The position numbers were made by a program, and so were the translations under genes. DNA of 13,564 nt from Opitutales bacterium (GTDB lineage Bacteria > Verrucomicrobiota > Verrucomicrobiia > Opitutales > T3Sed10-336): NCBI GenBank assembly GCA_007132315.1, contig SLOW01000371.1, positions 1-13,564 on the forward strand. The letters are read 5' to 3'. How positions within the stretch are numbered: the stretch's first letter is position 1; each line of letters starts with the position of its first letter. Shown piece by piece: positions 1-6,479 of this stretch. The notes beneath the pieces are model-generated. The model was not told the origin of the DNA. It did not search any database and saw nothing but the letters and a program-made list of their open reading frames with translations.

Positions 1-1005
1 AGCCCCGGCGGATGCGGCCAGGCGCCCCCAATTCGGGTCCTCTCCGTACCAGGAGCTTTTGACCAACAACGAATTGCCAATGCAACGGGCGACCTTTTCG
101 GCATCCGCGTCGTTGAGTGCCCCGGTCACCCGCACCTCGACCACCTTGGTGATTTTCTCGCCGTCCGACACAATCTTTTCAGCCAGCCGCTGGTTCACGA
201 CGCGAACCGCTTCGAGGAAGCCGCGGTAGAGAATTCCTTCGCCGCGATCGAGCGAGATCCCCGATTCACCGTTGGCCAGCAGCAGAACGGTGTCGTTGGT
301 GCTCATATCGCCATCGACCGTGATGGCGTTGTAACTGCCCGGAACGGTCCGTTCGAGCACGTCGCGCAACAGCGCGGCGGGGACATCCAAATCCGTCGCC
401 AGGAACGCGAGCATGGTGGCCATGTTCGGTTCGATCATGCCGGCGCCCTTGGCCATGCCCGCCACGGTTACCCACGTCCCCTCGTGCTCGAAGCGAACCG
501 TGACCGTTTTCGGCCGGGTGTCCGAGGTGAGAATCGCCATCGCGGCATCTTCGCCGCGTCCCCGACCTTCATTCACGAGCGCGGCGGCCGTCTGAATGCC
601 GGTTTCGATTCGCCCCATGGGAAGCGGCCGCCCGATCCGGCCGGTGGAACACACAAAAACACTTCCCGGCGGAGCGCCTAGATTTTTTTCGGCCAATCGC
701 CCCATCGTCTTGGCGTCGGCCATACCCTGAGAACCGGTACAGGCGTTGGCGTTGCCACTGTTGACCACAATGCCGCGAAACGTCTCATCCCGATCCAGCA
801 ATTCCCGACAGAGGGTCACCGGAGCCGCGGTCACGCGATTGCGGGTGAAGACGCCGGCCGCCCGGCACGGGATTTTCGACGCGATAAGCGCCAGATCGAG
901 ACGCCCATCTCCGTTCTCACGGATATCGCAGGCCGTGGCCGCCAGGAAAAAGCCCGGAACATCGCTCAATCCCGGAGAATCTTCGCTGATCTTCAGGCCG
1001 CTCAT
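1..1005 (-). CDS. argJ: Bifunctional glutamate N-acetyltransferase / amino-acid acetyltransferase ArgJ (partial, C-terminus off the window)
   Basis: ArgJ moves the acetyl group from N-acetylornithine to glutamate (arginine cycle) and, in bifunctional members, also makes N-acetylglutamate from acetyl-CoA; it acts in the cytoplasm. The frame opens at the ATG at 1005 and stays open to base 1, giving 335 residues of a family usually about 400 long, so roughly the last 60-70 are missing. Family marks include the N-terminal 'GVFTRN' (about residues 51-56), 'NSGNANACTG' (82-91), and the self-cleavage region KGAGMIEPNMATML, where Thr197 of the 'MATM' motif would be the autoproteolytic nucleophile that creates the alpha and beta chains. 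'TVDGDMSTNDT' follows. The start lies 5 nt after the argC stop, so it is probably translationally coupled. Whether it is mono- or bifunctional cannot be read from this fragment. Confidence 0.95.
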   Translation of the reverse strand, partial: MSGLKISEDSPGLSDVPGFFLAATACDIRENGDGRLDLALIASKIPCRAAGVFTRNRVTAAPVTLCRELLDRDETFRGIVVNSGNANACTGSQGMADAKTMGRLAEKNLGAPPGSVFVCSTGRIGRPLPMGRIETGIQTAAALVNEGRGRGEDAAMAILTSDTRPKTVTVRFEHEGTWVTVAGMAKGAGMIEPNMATMLAFLATDLDVPAALLRDVLERTVPGSYNAITVDGDMSTNDTVLLLANGESGISLDRGEGILYRGFLEAVRVVNQRLAEKIVSDGEKITKVVEVRVTGALNDADAEKVARCIGNSLLVKSSWYGEDPNWGRLAASAGA

Positions 1006-1010
1006 GGACG

Positions 1011-2045
1011 TCAAAGCAGCCCTTCGGTTTCACCGAAACCGAGCCACAGATTCATGATTTGTACCGCCTGGCCTCCGGCCCCCTTCATCAGGTTGTCCAG
1101 GGCCGAGGTAATGACGAAGTTGCCGGTGCGCTCGTCGAGCACGGCCGAGAGATCGACCCTGTTGGAACCGGTGACATGGCTCGTATCCGGGGTCCGCCCG
1201 GACGGCAGCACCTGGACGAATGGTCGCCCGTCAAAGGCCTCCCGCCAGCAAGCGTACAAGTCGTCCACGGAACGTCCCTCCGCAGGCGCGATGATGGTCG
1301 TCGCGATACCCCGGCGCATGGGCGCCAAGTGAGGCACGAACTGGACCACGACCTTGTTTCCAGCTGCTGAGGACAACTGCTCCTCGATTTCCGACAGGTG
1401 ACGGTGGCGCGGGATTCCGTAGGCTTTCGCGCTTTCCGCGCGCTCACAAAACAGGAAATCCTCGGAGAGCTTCCGCCCCGCGCCGCTGACACCGCTGAAA
1501 GCGACAATGGAAATGCCGCGCGCTCCGAGCACCTTGCCGCGCAGGAGGGGCACGAGCGGAACGAGGACGCTGGTCGGATAACACCCCGGCGACGCCGCCA
1601 GGGTGGTGTTTTTCCAGGACTCGTCCGGAGTCAATTCAGGCAGCACGTAGGCGGCGCGGCCGAGAAGATCGGGCAACGGATGCTCCGCGCCGTAGTATTC
1701 CCGGTACAGCGCGGCGGAGTTCAACCGGAAATCCGCGCTCAGATCAATCACCTTGCGTCCGCTCTCGACCAGCGGGCCGGCGAACGACGACGAAACCCCG
1801 TGTGGCAGCGCCAGGAAGAAGACGTCCGTCTCCGAATCGGCGACCAGCGCGCGGGGATCCGAATCGGAGAACGCCAGATCAGCCGCCTGACCACGAAGCT
1901 CGGGGATGACCGAGCCCACCGGCTTTCCGGCGTGCTGGCGGGAGGTGACGCGTTTGAGCGTCACTTCCGGGTGCCGCAGGAGAAGGCGAACCAGAAGTTC
2001 GCCAGAATAACCCGAGGCCCCGACAATGCCGACGTTGGTGGCCAT
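1011..2045 (-). CDS. argC: N-acetyl-gamma-glutamyl-phosphate reductase ArgC
   Basis: ArgC reduces N-acetylglutamyl-phosphate to the semialdehyde with NADPH, the third step of arginine synthesis. The 344-residue product is full length for the family. It opens with a dinucleotide-binding loop, GASGYSG at residues 9-15, and carries the catalytic cysteine in 'ASPGCYPTS' (Cys155) and the active-site histidine region 'HRHLSEIE' near residues 214-216. The C-terminal 'NLMKGAGGQAVQ' is also typical. The ATG at 2045 begins directly at the Rossmann strand. No Shine-Dalgarno sequence precedes it: the upstream minus-strand bases read CTTGTCTCCTGA. It lies 56 nt downstream of rpsI, with a strong hairpin in the gap, and 5 nt upstream of argJ. 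Confidence 0.97.
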   Translation of the reverse strand: MATNVGIVGASGYSGELLVRLLLRHPEVTLKRVTSRQHAGKPVGSVIPELRGQAADLAFSDSDPRALVADSETDVFFLALPHGVSSSFAGPLVESGRKVIDLSADFRLNSAALYREYYGAEHPLPDLLGRAAYVLPELTPDESWKNTTLAASPGCYPTSVLVPLVPLLRGKVLGARGISIVAFSGVSGAGRKLSEDFLFCERAESAKAYGIPRHRHLSEIEEQLSSAAGNKVVVQFVPHLAPMRRGIATTIIAPAEGRSVDDLYACWREAFDGRPFVQVLPSGRTPDTSHVTGSNRVDLSAVLDERTGNFVITSALDNLMKGAGGQAVQIMNLWLGFGETEGLL

Positions 2046-2062
2046 TCAGGAGACAAGGTTGC

Positions 2063-2090
2063 GTCCGGACGCCGCGCACGGCGTCCGGAC
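2063..2090 (-). other. Perfect 12-bp hairpin between rpsI and argC
   Basis: The arms GTCCGGACGCCG and CGGCGTCCGGAC (2063-2074 and 2079-2090) are perfect reverse complements separated by a 4-nt loop. On the minus strand, a run of seven T (complement of 2092-2098) lies before the hairpin and no T run follows it, so it does not look like an intrinsic terminator for the rpsI transcript. On the plus strand it is followed by A7, which does not fit either. It sits between the rpsI stop and the argC start, so an RNA processing or mRNA-stability role that sets different levels of r-protein and arg enzymes is plausible. Confidence 0.7.
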
Positions 2091-2101
2091 CAAAAAAAGG
2101 A

Positions 2102-2500
2102 TCAGCGCTTGGAGAACTGGAAGCGCTTGCGGGCGCCAGGTTGACCGGACTTTTTCCGTTCCTTCTGGCGCGGATCGCGCTTGAGGTGGCCGGCGCGTTT
2201 GAGGGCCACGCGGAGCTCGGGATCGAGCTTGAGCAAAGCGCGGGCGATGCCGTGCGACACGGCCGTCGCCTGGCCCCCGATCCCGCCGCCCTGCACGCGG
2301 GCCACCACATCGACTTTGTCCCTAAAATCGACGGTTTCCAGGGGTTGGATCGCCTGCTTGAGGAATCCCTCTCCGGCAAAATAGCTGTCCGGCTCGCGAT
2401 CGTTGACGACGATCTTCCCGGTACCGGGGAGCAGGCGCACCCGCGCGGTGGCGGTTTTCCGGCGGCCGGTGGCCACAAAAACGGTGTTGGTGTCGCTCAT
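2102..2500 (-). CDS. rpsI: 30S ribosomal protein S9
   Basis: Small-subunit ribosomal protein whose basic C-terminal tail reaches toward the P-site tRNA. The 132-residue product shows the S9 marks: 'ATGRRKTATARV' near the N-terminus, 'GKIVVN', the glycine-rich 'VQGGGIGGQA' and the terminal basic tail ending in SKR. Family length is about 128-132. The ATG at 2500 starts 5 nt after the rplM stop, the usual rplM-rpsI pairing. The upstream N-terminal stretch SDTNT is short and of the variable kind seen in this family. Identification is secure. Confidence 0.98.
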   Translation of the reverse strand: MSDTNTVFVATGRRKTATARVRLLPGTGKIVVNDREPDSYFAGEGFLKQAIQPLETVDFRDKVDVVARVQGGGIGGQATAVSHGIARALLKLDPELRVALKRAGHLKRDPRQKERKKSGQPGARKRFQFSKR

Positions 2501-2505
2501 GATGC

Positions 2506-2937
2506 TTATTTCAGGCTGAGTTCTTCAGGATTCTGGGCCGCATGCGGATGTTCGGCGCCGCGGTAAACCTTGAGTTTCTTCAACATCTCACGGGCGAGGC
2601 GGTTTTTCGGAAGCATGCCCTTGACCGCGTGTTCGATGATGAATTCCGGCCGCTGCTCGCGCATCTCGGAAAGCGAGCGGTAACTCTCGCCACCCACATA
2701 CCCGGAATAAAACATGTACTTCAGCTGGTCTTCCTTTTTCCCGGTCAGGGCGACTTTGTCCGCGTTGATGACAACGACGAAATCACCGGTGTCGGTCTGC
2801 GGCGTGAACACCGGCTTGTTTCGACCGCGCAGGATGTTGGCCACTTTGACCGCGAGCCTGCCGAGCACCTGGCCCGAAGCGTCGATCACATACCATTTCC
2901 GTTCTACGTCGCCCTTTTTTGCTAAATACGTCTTCAT
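2506..2937 (-). CDS. rplM: 50S ribosomal protein L13
   Basis: Large-subunit protein that acts early in 50S assembly. The 143-residue frame from the ATG at 2937 matches the family length (about 142-145). Typical marks include 'KWYVIDASGQVLGRLA', 'ILRGRNKP', 'GDFVVVINADK', 'GYVGGESYRSL' and 'AVKGMLPKNRLAREML'. The open frame continues upstream to 3114, but those residues do not resemble L13, so the start at 2937 (MKTYLAKK) is chosen. No Shine-Dalgarno is present: the minus-strand bases before the ATG are TTTTTCCTTCC. It is the first gene of the rplM-rpsI-argC-argJ set and has a structured leader. Confidence 0.98.
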   Translation of the reverse strand: MKTYLAKKGDVERKWYVIDASGQVLGRLAVKVANILRGRNKPVFTPQTDTGDFVVVINADKVALTGKKEDQLKYMFYSGYVGGESYRSLSEMREQRPEFIIEHAVKGMLPKNRLAREMLKKLKVYRGAEHPHAAQNPEELSLK

Positions 2938-2952
2938 GGAAGGAAAAAGAAC

Positions 2953-3001
2953 GAAAATTGGGAGAATCCACCCCGCTGTCAATCCCCCAATTTTCAATTG
3001 G
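2953..3001 (-). promoter_or_regulatory. rplM leader with two mutually exclusive hairpins (attenuator-like)
   Basis: GAAAATTGGG and CCCAATTTTC (plus-strand 2953-2962 and 2986-2995) are perfect reverse complements and extend inward with G-U, G-C and A-U to a 13-bp stem with a 17-nt loop. On the minus strand the 3' arm is followed by GTTCTTTTTCC, a U-rich stretch ending at the rplM start. The upstream arm can instead pair in a smaller hairpin, CCAATT-GAA-AATTGG (2987-3001). The layout resembles a terminator/antiterminator pair. It could act in RNA only if transcription starts upstream of about 3001. No ligand or protein is identified. Confidence 0.4.
2954..2982 (-). promoter_or_regulatory. Candidate sigma-70-type promoter for rplM
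   Basis: On the minus strand a perfect -35 hexamer TTGACA (complement of 2977-2982) is followed after 17 nt by AATTTT (complement of 2954-2959), a weak -10. Transcription would start a few bases downstream and leave a very short leader before the ATG at 2937. The -35 lies in the loop of the long hairpin, so promoter and attenuator readings compete: if this promoter is used, the hairpin is not transcribed whole. Confidence 0.35.
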
Positions 3002-3064
3002 AGGCATTTCTTTGCGGACGCATCGATCGCGAAGGCACATTCCGACCGCGCAAAGATACCACCC

Positions 3065-3325
3065 TCAACCGCGTTGCACCTGCTCCAACCACCGCCGGGC
3101 CAGTGACGAAACATCGTGCGGCTGCACGCTCGACCGGCGCGGCGAAACGTATTCGCTCGCCCCGCTCCAGGGCGACTCCTCCCGGAGCTCCTTCGCCTTC
3201 CGGAAGGCTTTCAACTCCTCGCAATCCTTTTCGGCCTCACGCAACTGGAGATACTCCTCGTAAGGCAGCATCACAAATTTTCTGTTCCCTTCCCTTTCAA
3301 TAATATGAGCATTATCGCTCGTCAT
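3065..3325 (-). CDS. Phd/YefM-like antitoxin, orphan
   Basis: An 86-residue protein. The first roughly 50 residues, with 'IIEREGNRKFVMLPYEEYLQL' split as IIEREGN and FVMLPYEEYLQL, then a charged helix rich in E, K and R, match the N-terminal style of Phd/YefM antitoxins (type II toxin-antitoxin, DNA-binding autorepressors). The C-terminal part from about residue 52 (SPWSGASEYVSPRR) does not look like a toxin-binding tail I know and is coded by noticeably more GC-rich DNA than the N-terminal part. The ATG at 3325 is preceded by a reasonable ribosome site, GAGAGGG, 5-6 nt upstream, one of the few good ones in the window. No toxin of the Doc, RelE, HigB or PIN kind is seen on either side, so it may be a solitary regulator or a remnant. 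Confidence 0.6.
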   Translation of the reverse strand: MTSDNAHIIEREGNRKFVMLPYEEYLQLREAEKDCEELKAFRKAKELREESPWSGASEYVSPRRSSVQPHDVSSLARRWLEQVQRG

Positions 3326-3450
3326 GATACCCTCTCGGTTTCCGTCTGGAGGACGGCGATTGGAAGCGGAAAAACAACTGATCCAAAATCAACTGGCATG
3401 TCACCGGAAGGTGACACCAAACGACGAGGCACAATGCACTCGGACGACAT
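3322..3450 (-). CDS. Possible short ORF (42 residues) overlapping the antitoxin start
   Basis: A frame from the ATG at 3450 to the TGA at 3324-3322 codes for 42 residues beginning MSSECIVPRR and ending TETERVS. Its stop overlaps the antitoxin start in the arrangement ATGA, the usual sign of translational coupling. The middle is hydrophobic (VDFGSVVFPLPIAVL). I do not recognise it. It is too short for a known toxin; it could be a leader peptide or chance. The overlap is the only support beyond the open frame, and a 7-bp hairpin (3399-3416) sits inside it. Confidence 0.25.
   Translation of the reverse strand: MSSECIVPRRLVSPSGDMPVDFGSVVFPLPIAVLQTETERVS
3399..3416. repeat. Short inverted repeat upstream of the antitoxin
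   Basis: TGTCACC (3399-3405) and GGTGACA (3410-3416) pair perfectly around a GGAA loop (plus strand). It lies about 75-90 bp upstream of the antitoxin ATG, where an autoregulatory operator or an RNA hairpin could sit. The minus-strand bases after it contain TTTT only 8 or more nt later, so it is a poor terminator. Confidence 0.45.
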
Positions 3451-3549
3451 AACGAAGAAAAAAAGCAGCCAACCTAACTGCGCGATGATCTGAAGACAGA
3501 ACTTACGAACAGGTGTCGAAGGGGCAAGAAAAAATCCGACCCCAATTCG

Positions 3550-3589
3550 AAAAAAATCGCATAAATAAGGCCTCGGAGAGGCACCTTAT
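3550..3589 (-). terminator. Candidate intrinsic terminator after glutamate dehydrogenase
   Basis: On the minus strand ATAAGG...CCTTAT (complement of 3565-3589) forms a stem: 6 bp, a 2-nt bulge, 3 more bp and a 5-nt loop (a shifted pairing with GCCT/AGGC is also possible). A run of seven T (complement of 3550-3556) follows after 8 nt. It lies 61 nt past the gdh stop. The gap between stem and T run makes it non-ideal. Confidence 0.45.
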
Positions 3590-3650
3590 CCGGAATTCCA
3601 CTACACGGGGGAAGCATTTCCCGACGAGCCGTATCCCGGGGACAATCCGC

Positions 3651-4928
3651 TCAAACCCAGCCCCGGATCTTGACCGCTTCGGCTACTCGCGCAACGGCAA
3701 CCAGATACGCCGCCATCCGCATGTGTACCTGCTGCTCGTCGTGCATCTTGCAGACGGCGCGGTACGCGTTGACCATGTTCGCCTCGAGCTCCCGATGCAC
3801 CTTGTCGAGCGTCCAGTAGTAGTTGTAGGTGCCCTGCACCTGTTCGAAGTAACTGACCGTCACGCCCCCGGCGTTGGCGAGGAAGTCCGGAATCACATGG
3901 ACGCCCGCACGGTTCAGAATCTCGTCGGCTTCCGGCGTGGTCGGGCCGTTCGCCAGTTCGCAGATGATCCGGGCCTTGATATCGCCCGCGTTGGTCTCGG
4001 TGATAACGTTTTCGAGCGCGGAGGGATACAACACGTCCACATCCAGCGCGAGCAGTTCGTCACTGGAAATTTCACGACTGCCGGGAAGCCCGGCCAGGTG
4101 ACCGTTGCGCAGCTTGTAATCGACCGTTTCCCGCGGGTCGAACCCGTCGGGATTGTGGAGCGCGGCCGAGGTGTCCGATACCGCGACGAGTTTGCCTCCG
4201 CCGAGGATATCCTCGTGCAGGAGGGCCGCGTACTGGCCGGCGTTGCCGAATCCCTGGATCGCGTACGTGCCCCGCGGGTTGACCTTCGTGCGCCGGCAGG
4301 CTTCGCGGACGCAGAGCACCCCGCCCCGAGCTGTGGCGTCGTCGCGTCCGACCGATCCTCCCACCACCAGCGGTTTGCCGGTAATCACGGCGGGATGGGA
4401 GCGCCCGGTAATCACTTCGTATTCGTCCATCATCCAGGCCATGATCCGCGGGTTCGTGTACACATCGGGCGCGGGAACGTCCCGATGCTCGCCGAGTTCG
4501 CGTGCCATGACCCGCATCCAGCCCCGGGCCAGGCGCTCCCGTTCGCCTTCGGACAGTTCTTTGGGGTTGCAGGTCACGCCACCTTTACCGCCGCCCAACG
4601 GAATATCCATCACGGCGGTCTTCCAGGTCATCCAGGCCGCGAGCGCCCGCACCGTATCCAGGGTTTCCTCGGGATGCCAGCGCAACCCGCCCTTGGTGGG
4701 ACCAAGGGCATCATTGTACTGGACCCGGTAACCGTGGAAAACGCGTGTGCCACCGCCGTCCATCCTGACCGGAATCGTGAATTTGTACTCGCGCCGCGGC
4801 CACCGCAGCAATTCGCGGAGGGCGGGCTCCAGATCGAGATACTCCGCCGCTTCGTCGAATTGCCGCTGGGCGATATGAAAAGGATTGGCCTCGGAAGGCG
4901 CCGGGCGCGAATCAATGGCTTGAGACAT
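3651..4928 (-). CDS. Glutamate dehydrogenase (Glu/Leu/Phe/Val dehydrogenase family)
   Basis: Catalyses reversible oxidative deamination of glutamate to 2-oxoglutarate and ammonia, cytoplasmic, linking nitrogen and carbon metabolism. The 425 residues from the ATG at 4928 fit the hexameric family of about 420-430. The substrate domain shows 'GPTKGGLRWHP' (76-86), Lys103 in 'MTWKTAV' and the catalytic Lys115 in 'PLGGGKGG', with Asp155 in 'PAPDVYTN'. The nucleotide domain has GFGNAG at 226-231. NAD versus NADP preference cannot be told by eye. A start at 4970 is also open, but a TATAAG box at 4983-4988 would place the transcript start at about 4975, leaving almost no leader for 4970, so 4928 is preferred. 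It appears to be a single-gene unit. Confidence 0.93.
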   Translation of the reverse strand: MSQAIDSRPAPSEANPFHIAQRQFDEAAEYLDLEPALRELLRWPRREYKFTIPVRMDGGGTRVFHGYRVQYNDALGPTKGGLRWHPEETLDTVRALAAWMTWKTAVMDIPLGGGKGGVTCNPKELSEGERERLARGWMRVMARELGEHRDVPAPDVYTNPRIMAWMMDEYEVITGRSHPAVITGKPLVVGGSVGRDDATARGGVLCVREACRRTKVNPRGTYAIQGFGNAGQYAALLHEDILGGGKLVAVSDTSAALHNPDGFDPRETVDYKLRNGHLAGLPGSREISSDELLALDVDVLYPSALENVITETNAGDIKARIICELANGPTTPEADEILNRAGVHVIPDFLANAGGVTVSYFEQVQGTYNYYWTLDKVHRELEANMVNAYRAVCKMHDEQQVHMRMAAYLVAVARVAEAVKIRGWV

Positions 4929-4982
4929 AGTGGTCAATCGTTGGTCGGATGCGGAAGGACTCACGCCCATTCATTAACAATT

Positions 4983-4988
4983 CTTATA
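4983..4988 (-). promoter_or_regulatory. Candidate -10 box for glutamate dehydrogenase
   Basis: The minus strand reads TTGTATAAGAATTG; TATAAG matches the -10 consensus at five of six positions. No good -35 hexamer is seen at 16-18 nt upstream. A start of transcription near 4975 would give a leader of about 47 nt to the ATG at 4928. The surrounding DNA is A+T-rich compared with its neighbours. Confidence 0.35.
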
Positions 4989-5087
4989 CAAGAGCGTAAG
5001 TGAATAAAGGCAGTCTAAAACAAAACCGATCCCATTCCGCAACCGGAAAATGACCGGGCGGCGAATCAAACGTACGCCGGCCCACGT

Positions 5088-6065
5088 TCAAGGCACCGGT
5101 TCCAATGGTTTAAGACCGGCTTCGATTTCGGCGCGCCGCGGTTCCAGAAACGGGGGCAGCGCCAAAGATTCTCCGAGCGATTCGGACGGTTCGTCCACCG
5201 CGAATCCGGGTTCGTCGGTGGCGAGTTCGAAGAGGATCCCGTGCGGTTCTTGAAAATACAGGCTTCTGAAATAATACCGGTCCACCGGGCCGCTCGACGG
5301 GATGCGGAATGCTTGCAGGCGCCGGTTCCACGCCTCGTATTCCTCCCGGCCGCCCACCCGGAACGCCACGTGATGCACACCGCCGGCTCCCTGGCGCGCC
5401 GGCAAAAAGTCGGGATCCTCGGCCACATGCAGCTCGGAGGCGGGTCCCTGACCCGCCATACCGAACACCACCACCGGAGAACCCACAGCGTCCGCCCGAT
5501 ACTCCCGGATCCGGCTCATTCCCAGCAGCCCGGTGAGAAGCGACTCGGTTTCGCTCAGGGAAGGCACGCTGATCGTCACCGGCCCCAGCCCGCGAATCTG
5601 GTATTCCGCCGGAATCGGACTGTCCTCCCAAACCTCCCCCTCGAACGAATCGCTGGGATCGGAGATCAGCGCCAGGCGTTGCCCCTCCGGGTCCTCGAAT
5701 TCGAGTATCATCCGGCCGGTATCCGCCGCCCGTCCCTCCGGCGAAAGCCCCGCCTCCCGAAGGCGGTCCGCCCACCAGATCAGCGCCTCTCTCCCGCCGG
5801 CGACTCGCAGGCCGGTACGCACAATGCCGGCGGTCCCCCGCTTCTCCGGAGGCGCCGGCCAGTCGAAAAAGGTCAGGTCGGTCCCGGGCGTTCCCCGGCC
5901 GTCCGCATAAAACAGGTGGTAGGCCGAAACGTCGTCCTGGTTCACCGTTTTCTTCACCAGACGCATCCCCATGACTCCGGTATAGAAACGAAAATTCGCG
6001 GCGGCGTGTGCGGTGATCGCGGTCAGGTGGTGTATCCCCTTCAGGGGTGAATCCGGTGCTTCCAT
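5088..6065 (-). CDS. Ring-cleaving dioxygenase / glyoxalase-fold protein (MhqO-like, VOC superfamily)
   Basis: A 325-residue protein with two vicinal-oxygen-chelate halves, the length of MhqO/YkcA-type putative ring-cleaving dioxygenases, which in Bacillus are linked to quinone and catechol stress. The first half opens with 'GIHHLTAIT' (His12/13), and 'FYTGVMGMRLVKKTVNQDD' (27-45) is the typical continuation. The second half has 'GVHHVAFRV' (His231/232) and 'GILFELATDEPGF' with Glu280; these are the expected metal ligands. The ATG at 6065 is chosen because family similarity begins just after it; the frame stays open to 6269 but that part looks non-coding. No clear Shine-Dalgarno. The substrate is unknown. 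The gene lies 159 nt upstream of gdh on the same strand and is divergent from the PAC2 gene. Confidence 0.85.
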   Translation of the reverse strand: MEAPDSPLKGIHHLTAITAHAAANFRFYTGVMGMRLVKKTVNQDDVSAYHLFYADGRGTPGTDLTFFDWPAPPEKRGTAGIVRTGLRVAGGREALIWWADRLREAGLSPEGRAADTGRMILEFEDPEGQRLALISDPSDSFEGEVWEDSPIPAEYQIRGLGPVTISVPSLSETESLLTGLLGMSRIREYRADAVGSPVVVFGMAGQGPASELHVAEDPDFLPARQGAGGVHHVAFRVGGREEYEAWNRRLQAFRIPSSGPVDRYYFRSLYFQEPHGILFELATDEPGFAVDEPSESLGESLALPPFLEPRRAEIEAGLKPLEPVP

Positions 6066-6085
6066 ATCGAACGCTAGTGTCCCGT

Positions 6086-6105
6086 CTGTCGGGCTTCGCC
6101 GACAG
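6086..6105. repeat. Hairpin 5' of the dioxygenase gene
   Basis: CTGTCGG (6086-6092) and CCGACAG (6099-6105) pair perfectly around the loop GCTTCG. It sits about 20-40 nt upstream of the dioxygenase start, so it would fall in the 5' leader or overlap its promoter. It may be one copy of a dispersed short palindromic element; no second copy occurs in this window. Confidence 0.4.
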
Positions 6106-6393
6106 CTTCCTAAAAGAGGAAATATCATGACAAGAACGGTGGGATCTTGAAGATAAAGCAAGAATTCGGGCAACAATGAACGAGATTCGAGTTTAAAGAG
6201 CCTTTTGCATACGTTTTCATGGGTTGATTTCACCCCTATTCCAATCTCTTGGCATGGGGTTTCCTCCATTATTCATTAGCAGCGTGCCGGACTTAGGCTG
6301 GAACCTTTCCTCCCGGCCGTCGATCCGATATCGTCCAGCCGACCCGTCCCTTCGCCCCGGTGACGAATCCCGATATTTACCGGTGTCCGGGCA

Positions 6394-6409
6394 TTGCTTC
6401 CGGAAGCAA
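6394..6409. promoter_or_regulatory. Perfect 16-bp palindrome, operator candidate
   Basis: TTGCTTCCGGAAGCAA is an uninterrupted perfect palindrome ending 70 bp upstream of the PAC2 start. With no spacer it would make a poor RNA hairpin but a good binding site for a dimeric repressor or activator. The regulator is not known, and no regulator gene lies in the window apart from the Phd-like antitoxin. Confidence 0.4.
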
Positions 6410-6479
6410 GCTTTCGTAAACTGCCGTCAGAACGTACTGTGGCCGCTCTATGCCCCCAACCTCTGTCGAACTCTGTTTC

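Larger units (their letters stand above)
3326..3650. other. Intergenic region between glutamate dehydrogenase and the antitoxin
   Basis: This 325-bp stretch is visibly more A+T-rich than its neighbours, especially around 3450-3570. It holds the possible 42-residue frame at 3322-3450, the inverted repeat at 3399-3416 and the candidate gdh terminator at 3550-3589. No tRNA-like cloverleaf, direct-repeat array or insertion-sequence ends were seen. Confidence 0.5.
6066..6479. other. Divergent intergenic region, dioxygenase / PAC2
   Basis: This 414-bp region must hold the promoters of both flanking genes. Two symmetric elements stand out: a 7-bp hairpin at 6086-6105 and a perfect 16-bp palindrome at 6394-6409. 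I found no promoter with both boxes close to consensus in either direction, no tRNA and no convincing small gene. Confidence 0.5.

Noticed and set aside
1398..2144. A plus-strand open frame of 248 codons over argC
   Set aside because: Antisense shadow of argC; composition typical of GC-rich reverse frames.
3513..5003. A plus-strand open frame of 496 codons
   Set aside because: It lies opposite glutamate dehydrogenase, whose catalytic and nucleotide motifs are intact; the antisense translation has no recognisable domain.
6066..6269. N-terminal extension of the dioxygenase to an ATG at 6269
   Set aside because: The extra 68 residues do not look like any part of the VOC fold and pass through a hairpin-bearing intergenic region; family similarity starts right after 6065.
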